Positions 1-8,273 are shown, numbered from the stretch's first letter. The stretch is DNA of 58,228 nt from an uncultured Clostridia bacterium (GCA_934647235.1 CAKUFG010000017.1:1-58228), one strand, 5' to 3'. The notes: a model not told the origin generated them from the letters alone. Translations and numbers: made by a program.

Positions 1-13
1 TGAGCGCTTGGAT

Positions 14-43
14 ATAATAGCACATCTCCCCTTCCCTTGTCAA
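14..43 (-). promoter_or_regulatory. Sigma-A-like promoter reading out of the window
   Basis: On the minus strand this reads TTGACA, 18 bases, TATTAT. It points left, out of the window, so it should drive a gene that lies before base 1. The flanking bases up to about 200 are AT-rich and contain no gene that I can support. Confidence 0.6.
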
Positions 44-212
44 CACCTTTTTTGAAGTTTTTTAAGGTTTTTTTGAATCTTTTTGCAATTCCGCATGAAC
101 TTCAGTATCATTCTATAAAACGTTCGTATTTTCAGCAATATATGGTATATCTGTTCCTGATTGACAACAAAATCATTCGCAGTCAGTCTGCGCTTCTCTC
201 ACTTCAAAAGCG

Positions 213-240
213 CGCCGGGAAGCGTTTTTGCTCCCCGGCG
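213..240 (-). terminator. Intrinsic terminator of the Cys-rich protein gene
   Basis: An 11-base stem with one mismatch (CGCCGGG core, then AGC/GCT) encloses an A-rich loop and, on the minus strand, is followed by a short T run (CGCTTTTG). It lies 27 bases after the stop codon at 268, so it most likely ends that transcript. Confidence 0.6.
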
Positions 241-267
241 CACCGTTCCGCACGTATTTTTCTAATT

Positions 268-1062
268 TCAATTATTGCAATTTCCGTTGCAGCGGCTGCA
301 GCCGCAGCTATTATTGCAGCCGCAGCCGCCCGTGTTGGTCGTATTATCGGATCCCGTATTCTCGCACAAATTGAGCGAGGGGAACAGCGGCAGGGAGAAG
401 AATTCGTCGCAGACGTTGTCGGCAAACTCCTCGCAGGGCGGAATGGAGCAGAAGCCATAGCTGGGAATCAGGATTTCCACCCGCGCCAGCACCTTGAGGA
501 TGATGGACACGCAGATGGTCAGGCGGAACACATTGTCGCCGCGGTAGGTACCGGATACGCAGATGGCGCTGGCCATGCCCTCCAGCGTATAGGGCACGAT
601 GGAATCGTCGGGCACGCTGAGCAGCACATCCTTGTTTACGCGCACAACGCCCTTGCCGATGTATTCCACGCAGCGGGAGTCGGTAAACAGGATATCGATG
701 GGGATATCGATATAACCGCGCACACGGGCGAAGCAGGGACGATCGCACAGGCGCTCGACCGTCAGATTGGAGATATCGATATCCGTAGTGCTGGAGCGGC
801 AGCTTTCAAAGGTGATGGGCGGCACAGGCGCGCTGGCCGGGGGCGTGGTCTCATTGGAATTATTGCAGCAGCACTTGTTTACCACCTGCGCGTAGCTGGT
901 GATGGTCACATCCTTGTTGGTCAGCTGTTCCTGCTGCAGGCAGCTATCGTACACCCGCTGCACCTGGATGCATACCTTTTCGTTCAGTCCGTCCAGCGCG
1001 CTGCCCGAAATTTCACCGGGGCTGTTGGCAGGGTCGGCATTCTTGTAAGAGTAGAAAGACAT
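268..1062 (-). CDS. Conserved clostridial Cys-rich protein, function unknown
   Basis: The 264-residue product has no signal peptide or membrane segment. It begins MSFYSYKN and is rich in Val/Ile and paired cysteines, with a central part (about residues 100-225) that looks like beta-sandwich sequence. It ends in a low-complexity tail of Gly, Asn and Cys (GCGCNNSCGCSRC). I recall similar proteins of unknown function across Clostridia, and such Cys/Asn/Gly tails are common in spore coat or other cross-linked structural proteins; a spore-layer role is inference only. The start at 1062 is chosen because GGAGGAG lies just upstream; the longer frame from 1080 would place that ribosome site inside the gene. 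It has its own terminator and stands alone. Confidence 0.75.
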   Translation of the reverse strand: MSFYSYKNADPANSPGEISGSALDGLNEKVCIQVQRVYDSCLQQEQLTNKDVTITSYAQVVNKCCCNNSNETTPPASAPVPPITFESCRSSTTDIDISNLTVERLCDRPCFARVRGYIDIPIDILFTDSRCVEYIGKGVVRVNKDVLLSVPDDSIVPYTLEGMASAICVSGTYRGDNVFRLTICVSIILKVLARVEILIPSYGFCSIPPCEEFADNVCDEFFSLPLFPSLNLCENTGSDNTTNTGGCGCNNSCGCSRCNGNCNN

Positions 1063-1220
1063 ACCCTCTCCTCCTTGCATTTGCCCTGGGATGATCCGCA
1101 GGGCGATTGGCCGCGTCGCGGCTTACATTTTCATGCTATGCAGGGGCGGAAAGGGGGTGAAAAGAATCTAAGAAAAGAGCGTCTGCTCCGAAAGACAGGC
1201 GTTCCTTATAGATTAGACAC

Positions 1221-2570
1221 TTAACCAAGTCCTTCAAGCTCCACGATATTCTTAACAAGCTCCCCATTCTCAGCATCCACAATAACCAGATAAACCTCTT
1301 CAATCAGGCCATTTTCCAGACGTCCGAAGAAAACCTGATAACAAGATTTGCCGTCTGTGCTGATGTATCGGCAGTAGGGCACAAGCGTCTTAACATCAGT
1401 CATTCCTTTAGCAAGCAGATGCTCCCTTGCAATCTGTTTTACCCGTGCTTCAGGCAGCGTGTTTTCGGCAGGCACTGTGCCGCCCATGACGCCATAGATG
1501 ATTTTGTCTTCAGCAGGCCACAATTCTGTATGCTGCACGCAATACGGGCAAGGCTGATACCCGGCGATATTGCTTACAGCAGCAAGCTCCTCATATGGAG
1601 CAGAAGGGCAATCCAAAAGAAAATGGTATTGTCCGCTATTCGAAGATATATACAGCACTTCTGCTGCCATCATTCTTTTCTGAGCAGGCGTCTGTACTGT
1701 CATAGGCTGTGCTTCGAGTTGAGCCTGCTGCGCCGCCAAGTCTTCAGGCTTGAAAATGTACAGTGATGCATCTTCCGCAACTTGTCCATCACGGGTAAGC
1801 AGCACTTCGTAATCCGCTGCCTCAGCCTCGGCATATCCCAGACAGACACGCCAATGAGGTTCAATATCTGTTCCTTCAATGGTGAAGAAGGTCACATCCG
1901 CTTCATAGCTTTGCATTGTGTCATCCGAAAGATGATAGGCATCCTGCACCGCGTTCTTGGCCAGTTGAACCACCCGTTCCCTTGAAAGATCCTTTTCACC
2001 AGGCAGGAGATACTTGATTTTGCCTGTATATAAGCCCTTGGAACGCAACGTTTCCCAAAACCATTCTTTCTGTTCTAAGCTCCAGCGGAAGGGATTGCCC
2101 CACTCCTGACTGGCAATCGTGAAGTGACTGATATATTCCTCGCTTCCATAGATACTCACTAACAACTCTGTCGCAGCCCGATTTCTTTCTTCTGTAGAGT
2201 AAGCAGTATCTGCAATGATGGTCAGCTTATCCTGTTGAAGGTTGATCCCCGCTTCGGCCATGGCATCGAGCAAAGCGATCTTATCATCAAACGTCCAATC
2301 CGTGAAAGCGCCTTTTTCCGCTGCAATATCCATAGCTTTCTCAATATGCAGATTCAGAAGCGTTGCCGCAACGGCAACCGCACCTATCAGCATCAATACA
2401 ATAGCGATCACCCAAACAATCGGCTTTTTGCTTTTCACAGTTCCTTTTCGTCCCTCATGCGCTGCAGCAAGCACACGCTGGGCGAGATAAGGGGTGGGCT
2501 GTACGCCGAACGCGGCGCAGTGTTGCTGCACAGCGGTATGTACCTTAGCACGAATCTTCTTATCGTCCAT
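1221..2570 (-). CDS. Membrane anti-sigma-like protein with PepSY-like and CPYC regions
   Basis: The 449-residue product has a cytoplasmic N-terminus of about 50 residues, one membrane helix at roughly 52-72 and a large extracytoplasmic part. The latter holds a PepSY-like stretch (about 195-270), then a segment with paired cysteines (DCPSAPYEEL and PCPYC) of the kind seen in extracellular cysteine-motif domains, then a second PepSY-like stretch at the C-terminus. It overlaps the end of the ECF sigma gene by 11 bases, and this coupling is why I call it the likely anti-sigma factor. A zinc-binding anti-sigma motif is not evident. ATG 2570 has GGAGG at a good distance; the upstream GTG does not. 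Base composition is more AT-rich than most of the window. Confidence 0.72.
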   Translation of the reverse strand: MDDKKIRAKVHTAVQQHCAAFGVQPTPYLAQRVLAAAHEGRKGTVKSKKPIVWVIAIVLMLIGAVAVAATLLNLHIEKAMDIAAEKGAFTDWTFDDKIALLDAMAEAGINLQQDKLTIIADTAYSTEERNRAATELLVSIYGSEEYISHFTIASQEWGNPFRWSLEQKEWFWETLRSKGLYTGKIKYLLPGEKDLSRERVVQLAKNAVQDAYHLSDDTMQSYEADVTFFTIEGTDIEPHWRVCLGYAEAEAADYEVLLTRDGQVAEDASLYIFKPEDLAAQQAQLEAQPMTVQTPAQKRMMAAEVLYISSNSGQYHFLLDCPSAPYEELAAVSNIAGYQPCPYCVQHTELWPAEDKIIYGVMGGTVPAENTLPEARVKQIAREHLLAKGMTDVKTLVPYCRYISTDGKSCYQVFFGRLENGLIEEVYLVIVDAENGELVKNIVELEGLG

Positions 2571-3087
2571 AAACACCCTCCTTTTCCAGCACCTTGCGCA
2601 GCTTAGCGCGGGCTTGTTTCAGTCTGCCGGACACACTTGATACGGCAATGCCCAGCGAGTCAGCAATTTCCCTCATCGTCATATCCTGATAGTAGTAAAG
2701 CAAAATGATCTCTTTATACTTGGCCGGCAGCTTCACGATGACCTGTGCCAGTTTCTCGGCTTCGTAGTCCTCCACGGGCTGAACGGGAGCAGGCGCCATG
2801 TCCTCCGGGGTCACACGGCGATCATTGTGGCGGAACCAGGCAGAACGCTTTATATCCCTGCAAGTGTTGAGGGCAATCCTCGTAAGCCACGTTTTCTCGC
2901 TGCATTCGCCGCGAAAAGCAGCCATGGATTTGTATACTTTCAAAAAGGTCTCCTGCACAGCGTCTTCAGCCAGTGTTCTGTCATGCAAATACATGAAGCA
3001 CATCTGCAGTAAAGAGACCTGGTACTGGTCAACCAATTTCGTCAACCTGTATTCGTTGGAGCTGTCCGGGTCTTTGACAGTTTCCAT
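2560..3087 (-). CDS. ECF-type RNA polymerase sigma factor
   Basis: The 175-residue product is a normal-length extracytoplasmic-function sigma-70 factor. Region 2 runs from about residue 15 to 80 (LAEDAVQETFLKVYKSM is the conserved core of region 2.2-2.3), and region 4 from about 115 to 165 (LPAKYKEIILLYYYQDMTMREIA followed by a helix-turn-helix). It should direct RNA polymerase to a small regulon when released by the protein encoded immediately downstream, whose start overlaps its stop. The start at 3087 follows a GGGGGTGA site. The signal and regulon cannot be read from this window. The pair's AT-rich composition hints at a different history from its neighbours, but this is weak evidence. 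Confidence 0.93.
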   Translation of the reverse strand: METVKDPDSSNEYRLTKLVDQYQVSLLQMCFMYLHDRTLAEDAVQETFLKVYKSMAAFRGECSEKTWLTRIALNTCRDIKRSAWFRHNDRRVTPEDMAPAPVQPVEDYEAEKLAQVIVKLPAKYKEIILLYYYQDMTMREIADSLGIAVSSVSGRLKQARAKLRKVLEKEGVYGR

Positions 3088-3152
3088 CTGCCGCTCACCC
3101 CCTTACACTAATATTGACGGTGCGAAATAGGCGATTTTCAGGATTTAAGAAA

Positions 3153-3181
3153 ATTTTATCAGAAATCCGTAAAAATTGAAA
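3153..3181 (-). promoter_or_regulatory. Weak candidate promoter of the sigma/anti-sigma pair
   Basis: The minus strand shows TTTCAA, 17 bases, TAAAAT. The -35 is poor. ECF operons are often autoregulated, so a second, ECF-type promoter may exist here that I could not identify. Confidence 0.35.
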
Positions 3182-3287
3182 TGAACACATCCTCCAGCTT
3201 AGCTTAGCAAATGGTTTTCATTCAAAAAAGCAGCCGCCTCCCTATACAGGAAGCAGCCGCTTCTTCATCCGGTTTATCCACCGGTTT

Positions 3288-4109
3288 TTATTGCTTGATT
3301 TCTTCCAGCCTGCCCTGATACACATACGATCCGCTGGCATTGAAGGCGATGTACAGATCGTCGCCCACATGGAACACATCCTCGATCTCCTGGAAGGAGC
3401 CGACGCGGACGGTATTGATGTAGTTGCCATCCCAATCGTAGATGACGATCTGGTTCACGGTGCAGTCCTTGTTGTTCTGGGGGAAATAGATATACTTGTC
3501 GTCGCAGTCCACACCCTGCTTGACCAGGCCGGTATCCTTGCCATAATAATAGGCCACCTTATTGAGCTGACCGTCCAGGATCATAAAGTTAAAGGTGCCG
3601 CTGATGCCCACCACATACTGATCGCGGCTTTCGCAATATCCGATGGCGTACATATCCTGATTAAGCTGCACGGTTTCGGCAATCTGCAGCGTATCGGTAT
3701 CCACAAAGCTCAGGGTATTATAACGCGGCTTGTTATGCACCACCACCAGCTGCTTGCGGGCGGGATGATAGGCCATGCAGTTGCCATGGGACAGATCCAG
3801 GCCGTATACTGTATCCGCTACCGTCCAGTCCTGCATATTCACCTTCCAGATAGAGCACAGATGATCCGCCTGGTTTTCCATGATCATATAGGCAAACTCG
3901 CCGTCCGTCGTAGCGCCCTGCTGCACATGATAGTTGCGGGTCGCCAGCTCGTTGGGCGGGCTCAGCATGATCCTGCGGGTCAGCTTGATTTTGTAATTGC
4001 CCTCGGTCGTAACGTCGCGCAGCGTCAGCGGGGCCTCGGCCGCGAAGGCGGCGGCGGTCAGGCAAAGCAGCAGCAGGGATAGCAGCAGCGCGGTGATTTT
4101 CTTACACAT
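3288..4109 (-). CDS. Secreted beta-propeller-like protein
   Basis: The 273-residue product starts with a clear signal peptide (MCKKITALLLSLLLL...AFAAEA, cleavage near residue 24). The mature part has repeated units of about 40-45 residues (for example MAYHPARKQLVVVHN, AIGYCESRDQYVVGIS, VDCDDKYIYFPQ, VFHVGDDLYIAFN), the look of propeller blades of the YncE/six-bladed type. No catalytic motif is visible, so binding or display is a guess. ATG 4109 overlaps the end of the DUF1003 gene by eight bases (ATGTGTAA), which indicates translational coupling. The longest open frame extends upstream into that gene, but the signal peptide fixes the internal start. Confidence 0.8.
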   Translation of the reverse strand: MCKKITALLLSLLLLCLTAAAFAAEAPLTLRDVTTEGNYKIKLTRRIMLSPPNELATRNYHVQQGATTDGEFAYMIMENQADHLCSIWKVNMQDWTVADTVYGLDLSHGNCMAYHPARKQLVVVHNKPRYNTLSFVDTDTLQIAETVQLNQDMYAIGYCESRDQYVVGISGTFNFMILDGQLNKVAYYYGKDTGLVKQGVDCDDKYIYFPQNNKDCTVNQIVIYDWDGNYINTVRVGSFQEIEDVFHVGDDLYIAFNASGSYVYQGRLEEIKQ

Positions 4110-4635
4110 GTTGTTCTTTTTCCTTTCGCTGGTTGTTTTGTTCCAAGCGCTCCAGGCGCTGGTCAATTCGTTGTTGATTTTCCAGTATGCGATCCAGCTT
4201 GCGGTGCAGATCATCGATAATCAGCTCATTTTTCAGGTTCACACGGTAATCGTTCTCCGCGCGCTGGCGATCCTTTGCCTCCTGGCGGTTCTGGCTCATC
4301 ATAATCAGCGGAGCCTGCACCGCGGCAATGCAGGATAGCACCAAATTCAGCAGGATAAACGGGTAAGCGTCAAAGGCGCGGGACGCCAGCAGAACATTGC
4401 CCGCCATCCACAGCACCATCACCGCAATAAAGCTGAAGATGAACGCCCAGCTGCCCGCGAACCGCGCAACCGCATCGGCCGCGCGCTGCCCCAAGGTGCT
4501 TTTTTCATCCTGCGCAGCTTTTTGTGTGATGCCCGTCATGGTCAATTGGCGTATCAGCTCTTCATCGGTAAACTCCCGATCCGTCACATCCAGCAGTTCC
4601 TTGATGACCCTGCGTCTTTCATCGTTCATTTTCAT
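4102..4635 (-). CDS. DUF1003 membrane protein
   Basis: The 177-residue product matches the DUF1003 family: a cytoplasmic N-terminus, two close membrane helices (about 62-82 and 92-112) separated by a short loop containing FDAYPFILLN, and a charged helical tail. The invariant-looking WAFI and YPFILLNL...QAPLIMMSQNRQ motifs are present. The tail (about 140-177) is rich in Glu, Gln and Arg and should form a coiled coil. The family's role is not established. The gene is the first of a two-gene unit with the secreted propeller protein and has a good promoter immediately upstream. The start at 4635 follows GAGG. Confidence 0.9.
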   Translation of the reverse strand: MKMNDERRRVIKELLDVTDREFTDEELIRQLTMTGITQKAAQDEKSTLGQRAADAVARFAGSWAFIFSFIAVMVLWMAGNVLLASRAFDAYPFILLNLVLSCIAAVQAPLIMMSQNRQEAKDRQRAENDYRVNLKNELIIDDLHRKLDRILENQQRIDQRLERLEQNNQRKEKEQHV

Positions 4636-4671
4636 GCGTTTTTCCTCTGGCCAAAGCCGATTGATAAAACC

Positions 4672-4700
4672 AGTATAGCATATAGGCCCAGTTTCGGCAA
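4672..4700 (-). promoter_or_regulatory. Promoter of the DUF1003/propeller unit
   Basis: The minus strand reads TTGCCG, 17 bases, TATACT, about 37 bases ahead of the DUF1003 start. It lies back to back with the plus-strand cupin promoter, with 14 bases between the two -35 boxes. Confidence 0.65.
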
Positions 4701-4714
4701 GAAAATTTGCTTGA

Positions 4715-4743
4715 TTGACCCGTCTATCCGGGCATGCTACAAT
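4715..4743 (+). promoter_or_regulatory. Promoter of the cupin gene
   Basis: TTGACC, 17 bases, TACAAT, ending 35 bases before the start codon. A close match to the sigma-A consensus. Confidence 0.75.
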
Positions 4744-4778
4744 AGCAAGGAAAACAACCCTTGAAGGAGGTTTTAAAA

Positions 4779-5111
4779 ATGAGCGGTCCCATGAAAAACA
4801 TCGACAAGGCGCAGGTGCTGGTGCTGCGCGATCAGGTTGCCTATCAGGATGGGCAGATCGTCAGCAAAACCCTGGCGCAGAACAACAATGTAAGCATCAC
4901 CCTGTTTTCCTTTGATAAGGGCGAGGAAATCAGCTCCCACAAGGCGGGCGGCGACGCCTTTGTCACCTGCCTGGACGGCGAGGGCGAAATCACCATCGAC
5001 GGCGAAAAATACATCCTGCACACCGGCGAATCCATCGTGATGCCCAAGGATCACCCGCACGCGGTGTTCGGCAAGGAAAAGTTCAAGATGCTGCTGGTAG
5101 TGGTATTCTGA
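4779..5111 (+). CDS. Small cupin-domain protein
   Basis: The 110-residue product is a single-domain cupin. The first cupin motif is present but its usual histidine pair is changed (SSHKAGGDAFVTCLDGEGEI), and the second reads HTGESIVMPKDHPHAV. The potential metal ligands are therefore His in the SSHKAGG segment and the His residues of PKDHPHAV. Related small cupins bind metal or small ligands; the substrate is unknown. The gene is monocistronic, with its own promoter and a strong terminator shared with the convergent operon. ATG 4779 is chosen because GAAGGAGG precedes it at the right distance. Confidence 0.9.
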   Translation: MSGPMKNIDKAQVLVLRDQVAYQDGQIVSKTLAQNNNVSITLFSFDKGEEISSHKAGGDAFVTCLDGEGEITIDGEKYILHTGESIVMPKDHPHAVFGKEKFKMLLVVVF

Positions 5112-5131
5112 TTCTCAAAAGCCAAAAACAG

Positions 5132-5164
5132 CACCGGCGCTTTTCGCAATGAAAGGCGCCGGTG
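5132..5164. terminator. Bidirectional terminator between cupin gene and motor operon
   Basis: A 14-base stem, including one G-T pair, runs from CACCGGCGC to GCGCCGGTG around a five-base loop. It is flanked by A-rich sequence on the left and TTCTTA on the right, so it can serve both converging transcripts. Confidence 0.8.
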
Positions 5165-5170
5165 TTCTTA

Positions 5171-5680
5171 TCAGTTGTATTTGGCCGTCACGCTCATCGG
5201 GATGCCCCAGATATAATAGGTAATCTTAAAGCTGCGCGATACCTGGCGGTTGGTCTGGTTCTGCGCGCTGGTAAGCACCACGCTCCACACGTCGCGCTCG
5301 CCCCCAGCGGATACGACGGTATTGGCGTTCACCTGCGAAGCGTCGCTGGTGGCATAGGCCAGCACATCGCCGTTGGCCGGGATGGGCTGGATTTCCACCA
5401 TCTCCGCGTCGATAAGCCCGCCGTTGCGCAGACGGAAGGTATAGGTAAAAAAGCTGTAATCCGCCGCCGTTCCCGGCACGCTTTGGGCAAAAGCCGTGCC
5501 GTTGAGCGCGCCGCGGTCCACCGCCGTCTGCAGGGCGGTAAACTCGGCAGAGCGTTCGCTGGCCGAGGCCGTCTTCAATTCCACCGATACCACCTGCAGC
5601 CGGGCGTTGGCATAGGTATACGCGCCCAGCCCCGCCGCGGCGAGTACCAGGACGACCATAAAAATGGCTACATATTTCAT
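5171..5680 (-). CDS. Membrane-anchored protein of unknown function, third gene of the motor operon
   Basis: The 169-residue product has one N-terminal membrane helix (about residues 3-23) and an extracytoplasmic domain of some 145 residues rich in beta-type sequence (YSFFTYTFRLRNGGLIDAEM, then RSFKITYYIWGIPMSVTAKYN at the end). I do not recognise the family; the FRLRN...G pattern is only loosely like FxLYD-type beta-sandwich domains. Its stop lies beside the cupin terminator. The preceding OmpA-domain gene ends in a GTGA overlap at 5686-5689, but ATG 5680 is preferred because GGAG sits eight bases before it. Position and coupling suggest it works outside the membrane with the ZorA/ZorB-like pair. 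Confidence 0.8.
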   Translation of the reverse strand: MKYVAIFMVVLVLAAAGLGAYTYANARLQVVSVELKTASASERSAEFTALQTAVDRGALNGTAFAQSVPGTAADYSFFTYTFRLRNGGLIDAEMVEIQPIPANGDVLAYATSDASQVNANTVVSAGGERDVWSVVLTSAQNQTNRQVSRSFKITYYIWGIPMSVTAKYN

Positions 5681-5685
5681 CGCTT

Positions 5686-6684
5686 TCACTCCAGAGAGGA
5701 CAGAATGCTGTTCATGCGCTGAATCATTTCCGCATCCTTCAGGCGGAATTTGATTTCCACGCGGCGGGAACGCTCCAGATCCTCGACGCCGTTTTCATCA
5801 TAGACTGGATCGGAGAAGCTGCGGCCCTGCGCGGTGATGATGGACTTGAGCCGCGTTTTCTGCGTCTGGGTCAGGGTGCCCATGTTCAGGCAGTACTTGG
5901 CCACGTTGAGCGCGCGGTTCTGCGACAGCTCCAGGTTGTGCTCGTAGCTGCCGGTAGAATCGGTATGTCCTTCTATTATAATTTCCGCCACGTAGTCGCG
6001 GTATTCATCCTGCAAAAGCACGCCCAGGTATACGGGAATCAGGCGGTTCAGCTGCGCCAGACCCTCGGCCTTGAGGGTGCTGCTGCCCGTTTCAAACATC
6101 AGGCTGCTGTCCAGCACGATATCGCCCGTTTTTTCATCCACCGTGGCCGATATGCGCGCGCTGGCCAGCTGGGTGCTCAGCTCCTGCACAATACGGGTGC
6201 GAACGCCCAGAATATCGGCAATCTGCGCCTGATAATCGCTCAATTCCTTTTCCTGATTGGCCAGCACCAGCTGCAGTGCGTCGATGCGGTTCTGCTGGTC
6301 GGCCAGGTCGGCCTCCTTGAGCACGATCTGCGCCAGCAGCTGCTCGTTTTCGGCCTCGCGTTCGCTCAGCTTCACCTGGGCGGCGTTCAGATCCTGCTCC
6401 TTGGTATCCAGCTGAATCTGGATCGCCGCCAGGTCCTCCTCCTTGCCCATCAGCTCCACGCGGGTGGTTTCCAGATCCTTTTCCTTCTGGCTCAGGGTAA
6501 TCTGCGCCGCGTCCAACTGAGCCTGCTGCTCGCCCACCTGATCCAGCAGCGTATAATAATGATAAATGCACAGCGTGATCGCCAGGATGAACATCAGCAG
6601 CAGCGAGCACATCATATCCGAATAGGATATCCAGTGCGTGCCGCCGTCGCCGCCCTGGCGCGCGCGGCTCATGTGCCTGCTCAT
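5686..6684 (-). CDS. MotB/ZorB-type motor subunit with coiled-coil stalk and OmpA domain
   Basis: The 332-residue product has a short cytoplasmic arm, a membrane helix at about 24-44 preceded by the motif SYSDMM (Asp23 fits the ion-carrying aspartate of MotB, ExbD and ZorB), a long coiled coil at about 45-170, and an OmpA-like peptidoglycan-binding domain at about 190-325 (MFETGSSTL, then IIIEGHTDSTGS and the NRALNVAKYC helix, then RSRRVEIKF). Five consecutive 14-residue units (residues 62-131) share a KExDL core, giving a regular rod. The gene starts two bases after the ZorA-like gene with its ribosome site in the end of that gene. MotB proper is unlikely because no flagellar genes are near. 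Confidence 0.9.
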   Translation of the reverse strand: MSRHMSRARQGGDGGTHWISYSDMMCSLLLMFILAITLCIYHYYTLLDQVGEQQAQLDAAQITLSQKEKDLETTRVELMGKEEDLAAIQIQLDTKEQDLNAAQVKLSEREAENEQLLAQIVLKEADLADQQNRIDALQLVLANQEKELSDYQAQIADILGVRTRIVQELSTQLASARISATVDEKTGDIVLDSSLMFETGSSTLKAEGLAQLNRLIPVYLGVLLQDEYRDYVAEIIIEGHTDSTGSYEHNLELSQNRALNVAKYCLNMGTLTQTQKTRLKSIITAQGRSFSDPVYDENGVEDLERSRRVEIKFRLKDAEMIQRMNSILSSLE

Positions 6685-6686
6685 GT

Positions 6687-8273
6687 TCAGCCCTCCTTAT
6701 CCGCCTTTTCGCCCAGCGCGTCGCCCGCAGCCTGCACGCTGCGGGTCATATCGCCCAGGGCGCGCTGCAGCTGCGACAGGGCGGAGAGCAGCCCGTCGGT
6801 GCCGGCGTTGAGGCGCTCCGCCTTATCGGTATAGGCGCTTTGCGCGGTCTTGGCCGTTTTTTCAATGCTTTCCAGCTTGCCGTCCAGCAGGGACACCACG
6901 GCGTGCATGTTTTCTTCAAACAGACCCATGGTGCGGGACAGGCCGCCGCTGATGTTTTCCACAAAGGAGGTATAGCTCTGGCTCAGCTCGCGGCTGCTCT
7001 CGCGCATGGCGTCGGCCATCTTCTGCGCGTCCGCGCCCGATGCGTCGGCCTGCTGATGCACAGCCTCCAGCACGCGCCCGCTCCACTGAGCGTACTCCTG
7101 CATGCTGGTCTGCAGCCGGTCATGCCCGGCGCGCAGGCTCATCAGATAATCCGTCTGCTCCTGCGCGGCGGCGTGCATGGCATTCAAAAGCTCCTGCGTT
7201 TTCTGGGCAAAATCGCCCTGCTGATCGCGCAGCGAGGCCGCGTCGGAGGCATACTCAGCCATGCGGTCGGCCACCTGATGCATCAGCGTGCCGGTATCCT
7301 GCATGCCGCCCATGATGGCCGAAGCCGCCTGCAGGGAAGCGTTGAGGGTATCATAATCCATATGCTGGGATTGGTTGATGGCCGTCAGCGTTTGCCCAAG
7401 CTGCGTAAACTGCCCGCCCAGCGCGCCGTTCATGCGGTTGATAAACGCGCCCACAATCTGATCCAGCCCTTCGATCTGCGCCTGGGTCTGCCCGGCGATA
7501 AAGCGGTTCATGGACTGTGCCACGGGCGCCAGGCTCTTTTCCACCGCCACGCTCATGCCGCTGCTGACGCGGTCGCCGATTTCCGTCACCGCGTGGCGCA
7601 GGAAGGCCGCGCGGTCCTCCTGCTGGCAGATGGCCTGCACGTTGTCGCTGAGCGGCTGCTGCATGACAAACTCGGTAAAGGCCTCGTAAAACTCATCCAG
7701 CGCCTTCTGGGCCGAGCCGATGGCCGCGTGATTGAGGATATTGAAGGCCAGCGAGCACGAGCAGCCCGCGATGGAGGTGCCAAAGGCAAAGTTCATGCCG
7801 TTGATCATATCCGAAATGCCCGCCATGGTGCTGGCCGCGTCGGACAGGTTCAGCGCGCCCAGGCCGCGCACCAGGCCGATGAACGTGCCCAGGATGCCCA
7901 GCGAGGTCAGGATGCCGGGGATCACCTCGCCCAGCTGCGTGTGGCAATGCTCGTAGATTACGGTATCGTCGTTGATGTAATCCTCCACATTGCAGTTCAT
8001 GCCGCGGCTGTCCAATTGCTCGGCGTTGACCAGAAAGCGCTTCCAGGCCGTGCGCATGCGCTTGCCCAGGAACAGCGGATCCTGCCATACGGGCTGGGCG
8101 CCGTCCTTCAGCGTCATCATTTCCAGCCTGTGCACGGCGTGGCGCAGCGCCCGCGCACAGGAGCGGCAGACAATTGTACACTTGATAAACCCCGTCAGGC
8201 ACACAGCCGCGATGGCGCCATATATCAATAAATCAATCAGATTTCCGGTAAGCTTCTGCATCAGGTCCTGCAT
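6687..8273 (-). CDS. ZorA/MotA/TolQ-family proton-channel protein with long helical tail
   Basis: The 528-residue product has membrane helices at about 12-34, 116-138 and 153-181. The second helix carries the family signature (VIPGILTSLGILGTFIGLVRGL) and the third the small-residue, Thr/Ser-rich pattern (NFAFGTSIAGCSCSLAFN). The C-terminal 340 residues are soluble, predicted helical and rich in Ala, Gln and Met, as in the intracellular tail of ZorA. MotA and TolQ are half this length, which favours a ZorA-like assignment. ATG 8273 follows GGGAGGA; the longer frame would begin inside the promoter. First gene of a three-gene operon. Confidence 0.88.
   Translation of the reverse strand: MQDLMQKLTGNLIDLLIYGAIAAVCLTGFIKCTIVCRSCARALRHAVHRLEMMTLKDGAQPVWQDPLFLGKRMRTAWKRFLVNAEQLDSRGMNCNVEDYINDDTVIYEHCHTQLGEVIPGILTSLGILGTFIGLVRGLGALNLSDAASTMAGISDMINGMNFAFGTSIAGCSCSLAFNILNHAAIGSAQKALDEFYEAFTEFVMQQPLSDNVQAICQQEDRAAFLRHAVTEIGDRVSSGMSVAVEKSLAPVAQSMNRFIAGQTQAQIEGLDQIVGAFINRMNGALGGQFTQLGQTLTAINQSQHMDYDTLNASLQAASAIMGGMQDTGTLMHQVADRMAEYASDAASLRDQQGDFAQKTQELLNAMHAAAQEQTDYLMSLRAGHDRLQTSMQEYAQWSGRVLEAVHQQADASGADAQKMADAMRESSRELSQSYTSFVENISGGLSRTMGLFEENMHAVVSLLDGKLESIEKTAKTAQSAYTDKAERLNAGTDGLLSALSQLQRALGDMTRSVQAAGDALGEKADKEG

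Noticed and set aside
3220..3290. Two copies of GCAGCCGC with a nearby small hairpin, as CRISPR or terminator
   Set aside because: Only two short direct copies with no spacers, and the T tract of the CCGGT/ACCGG hairpin points the wrong way for the minus-strand gene.
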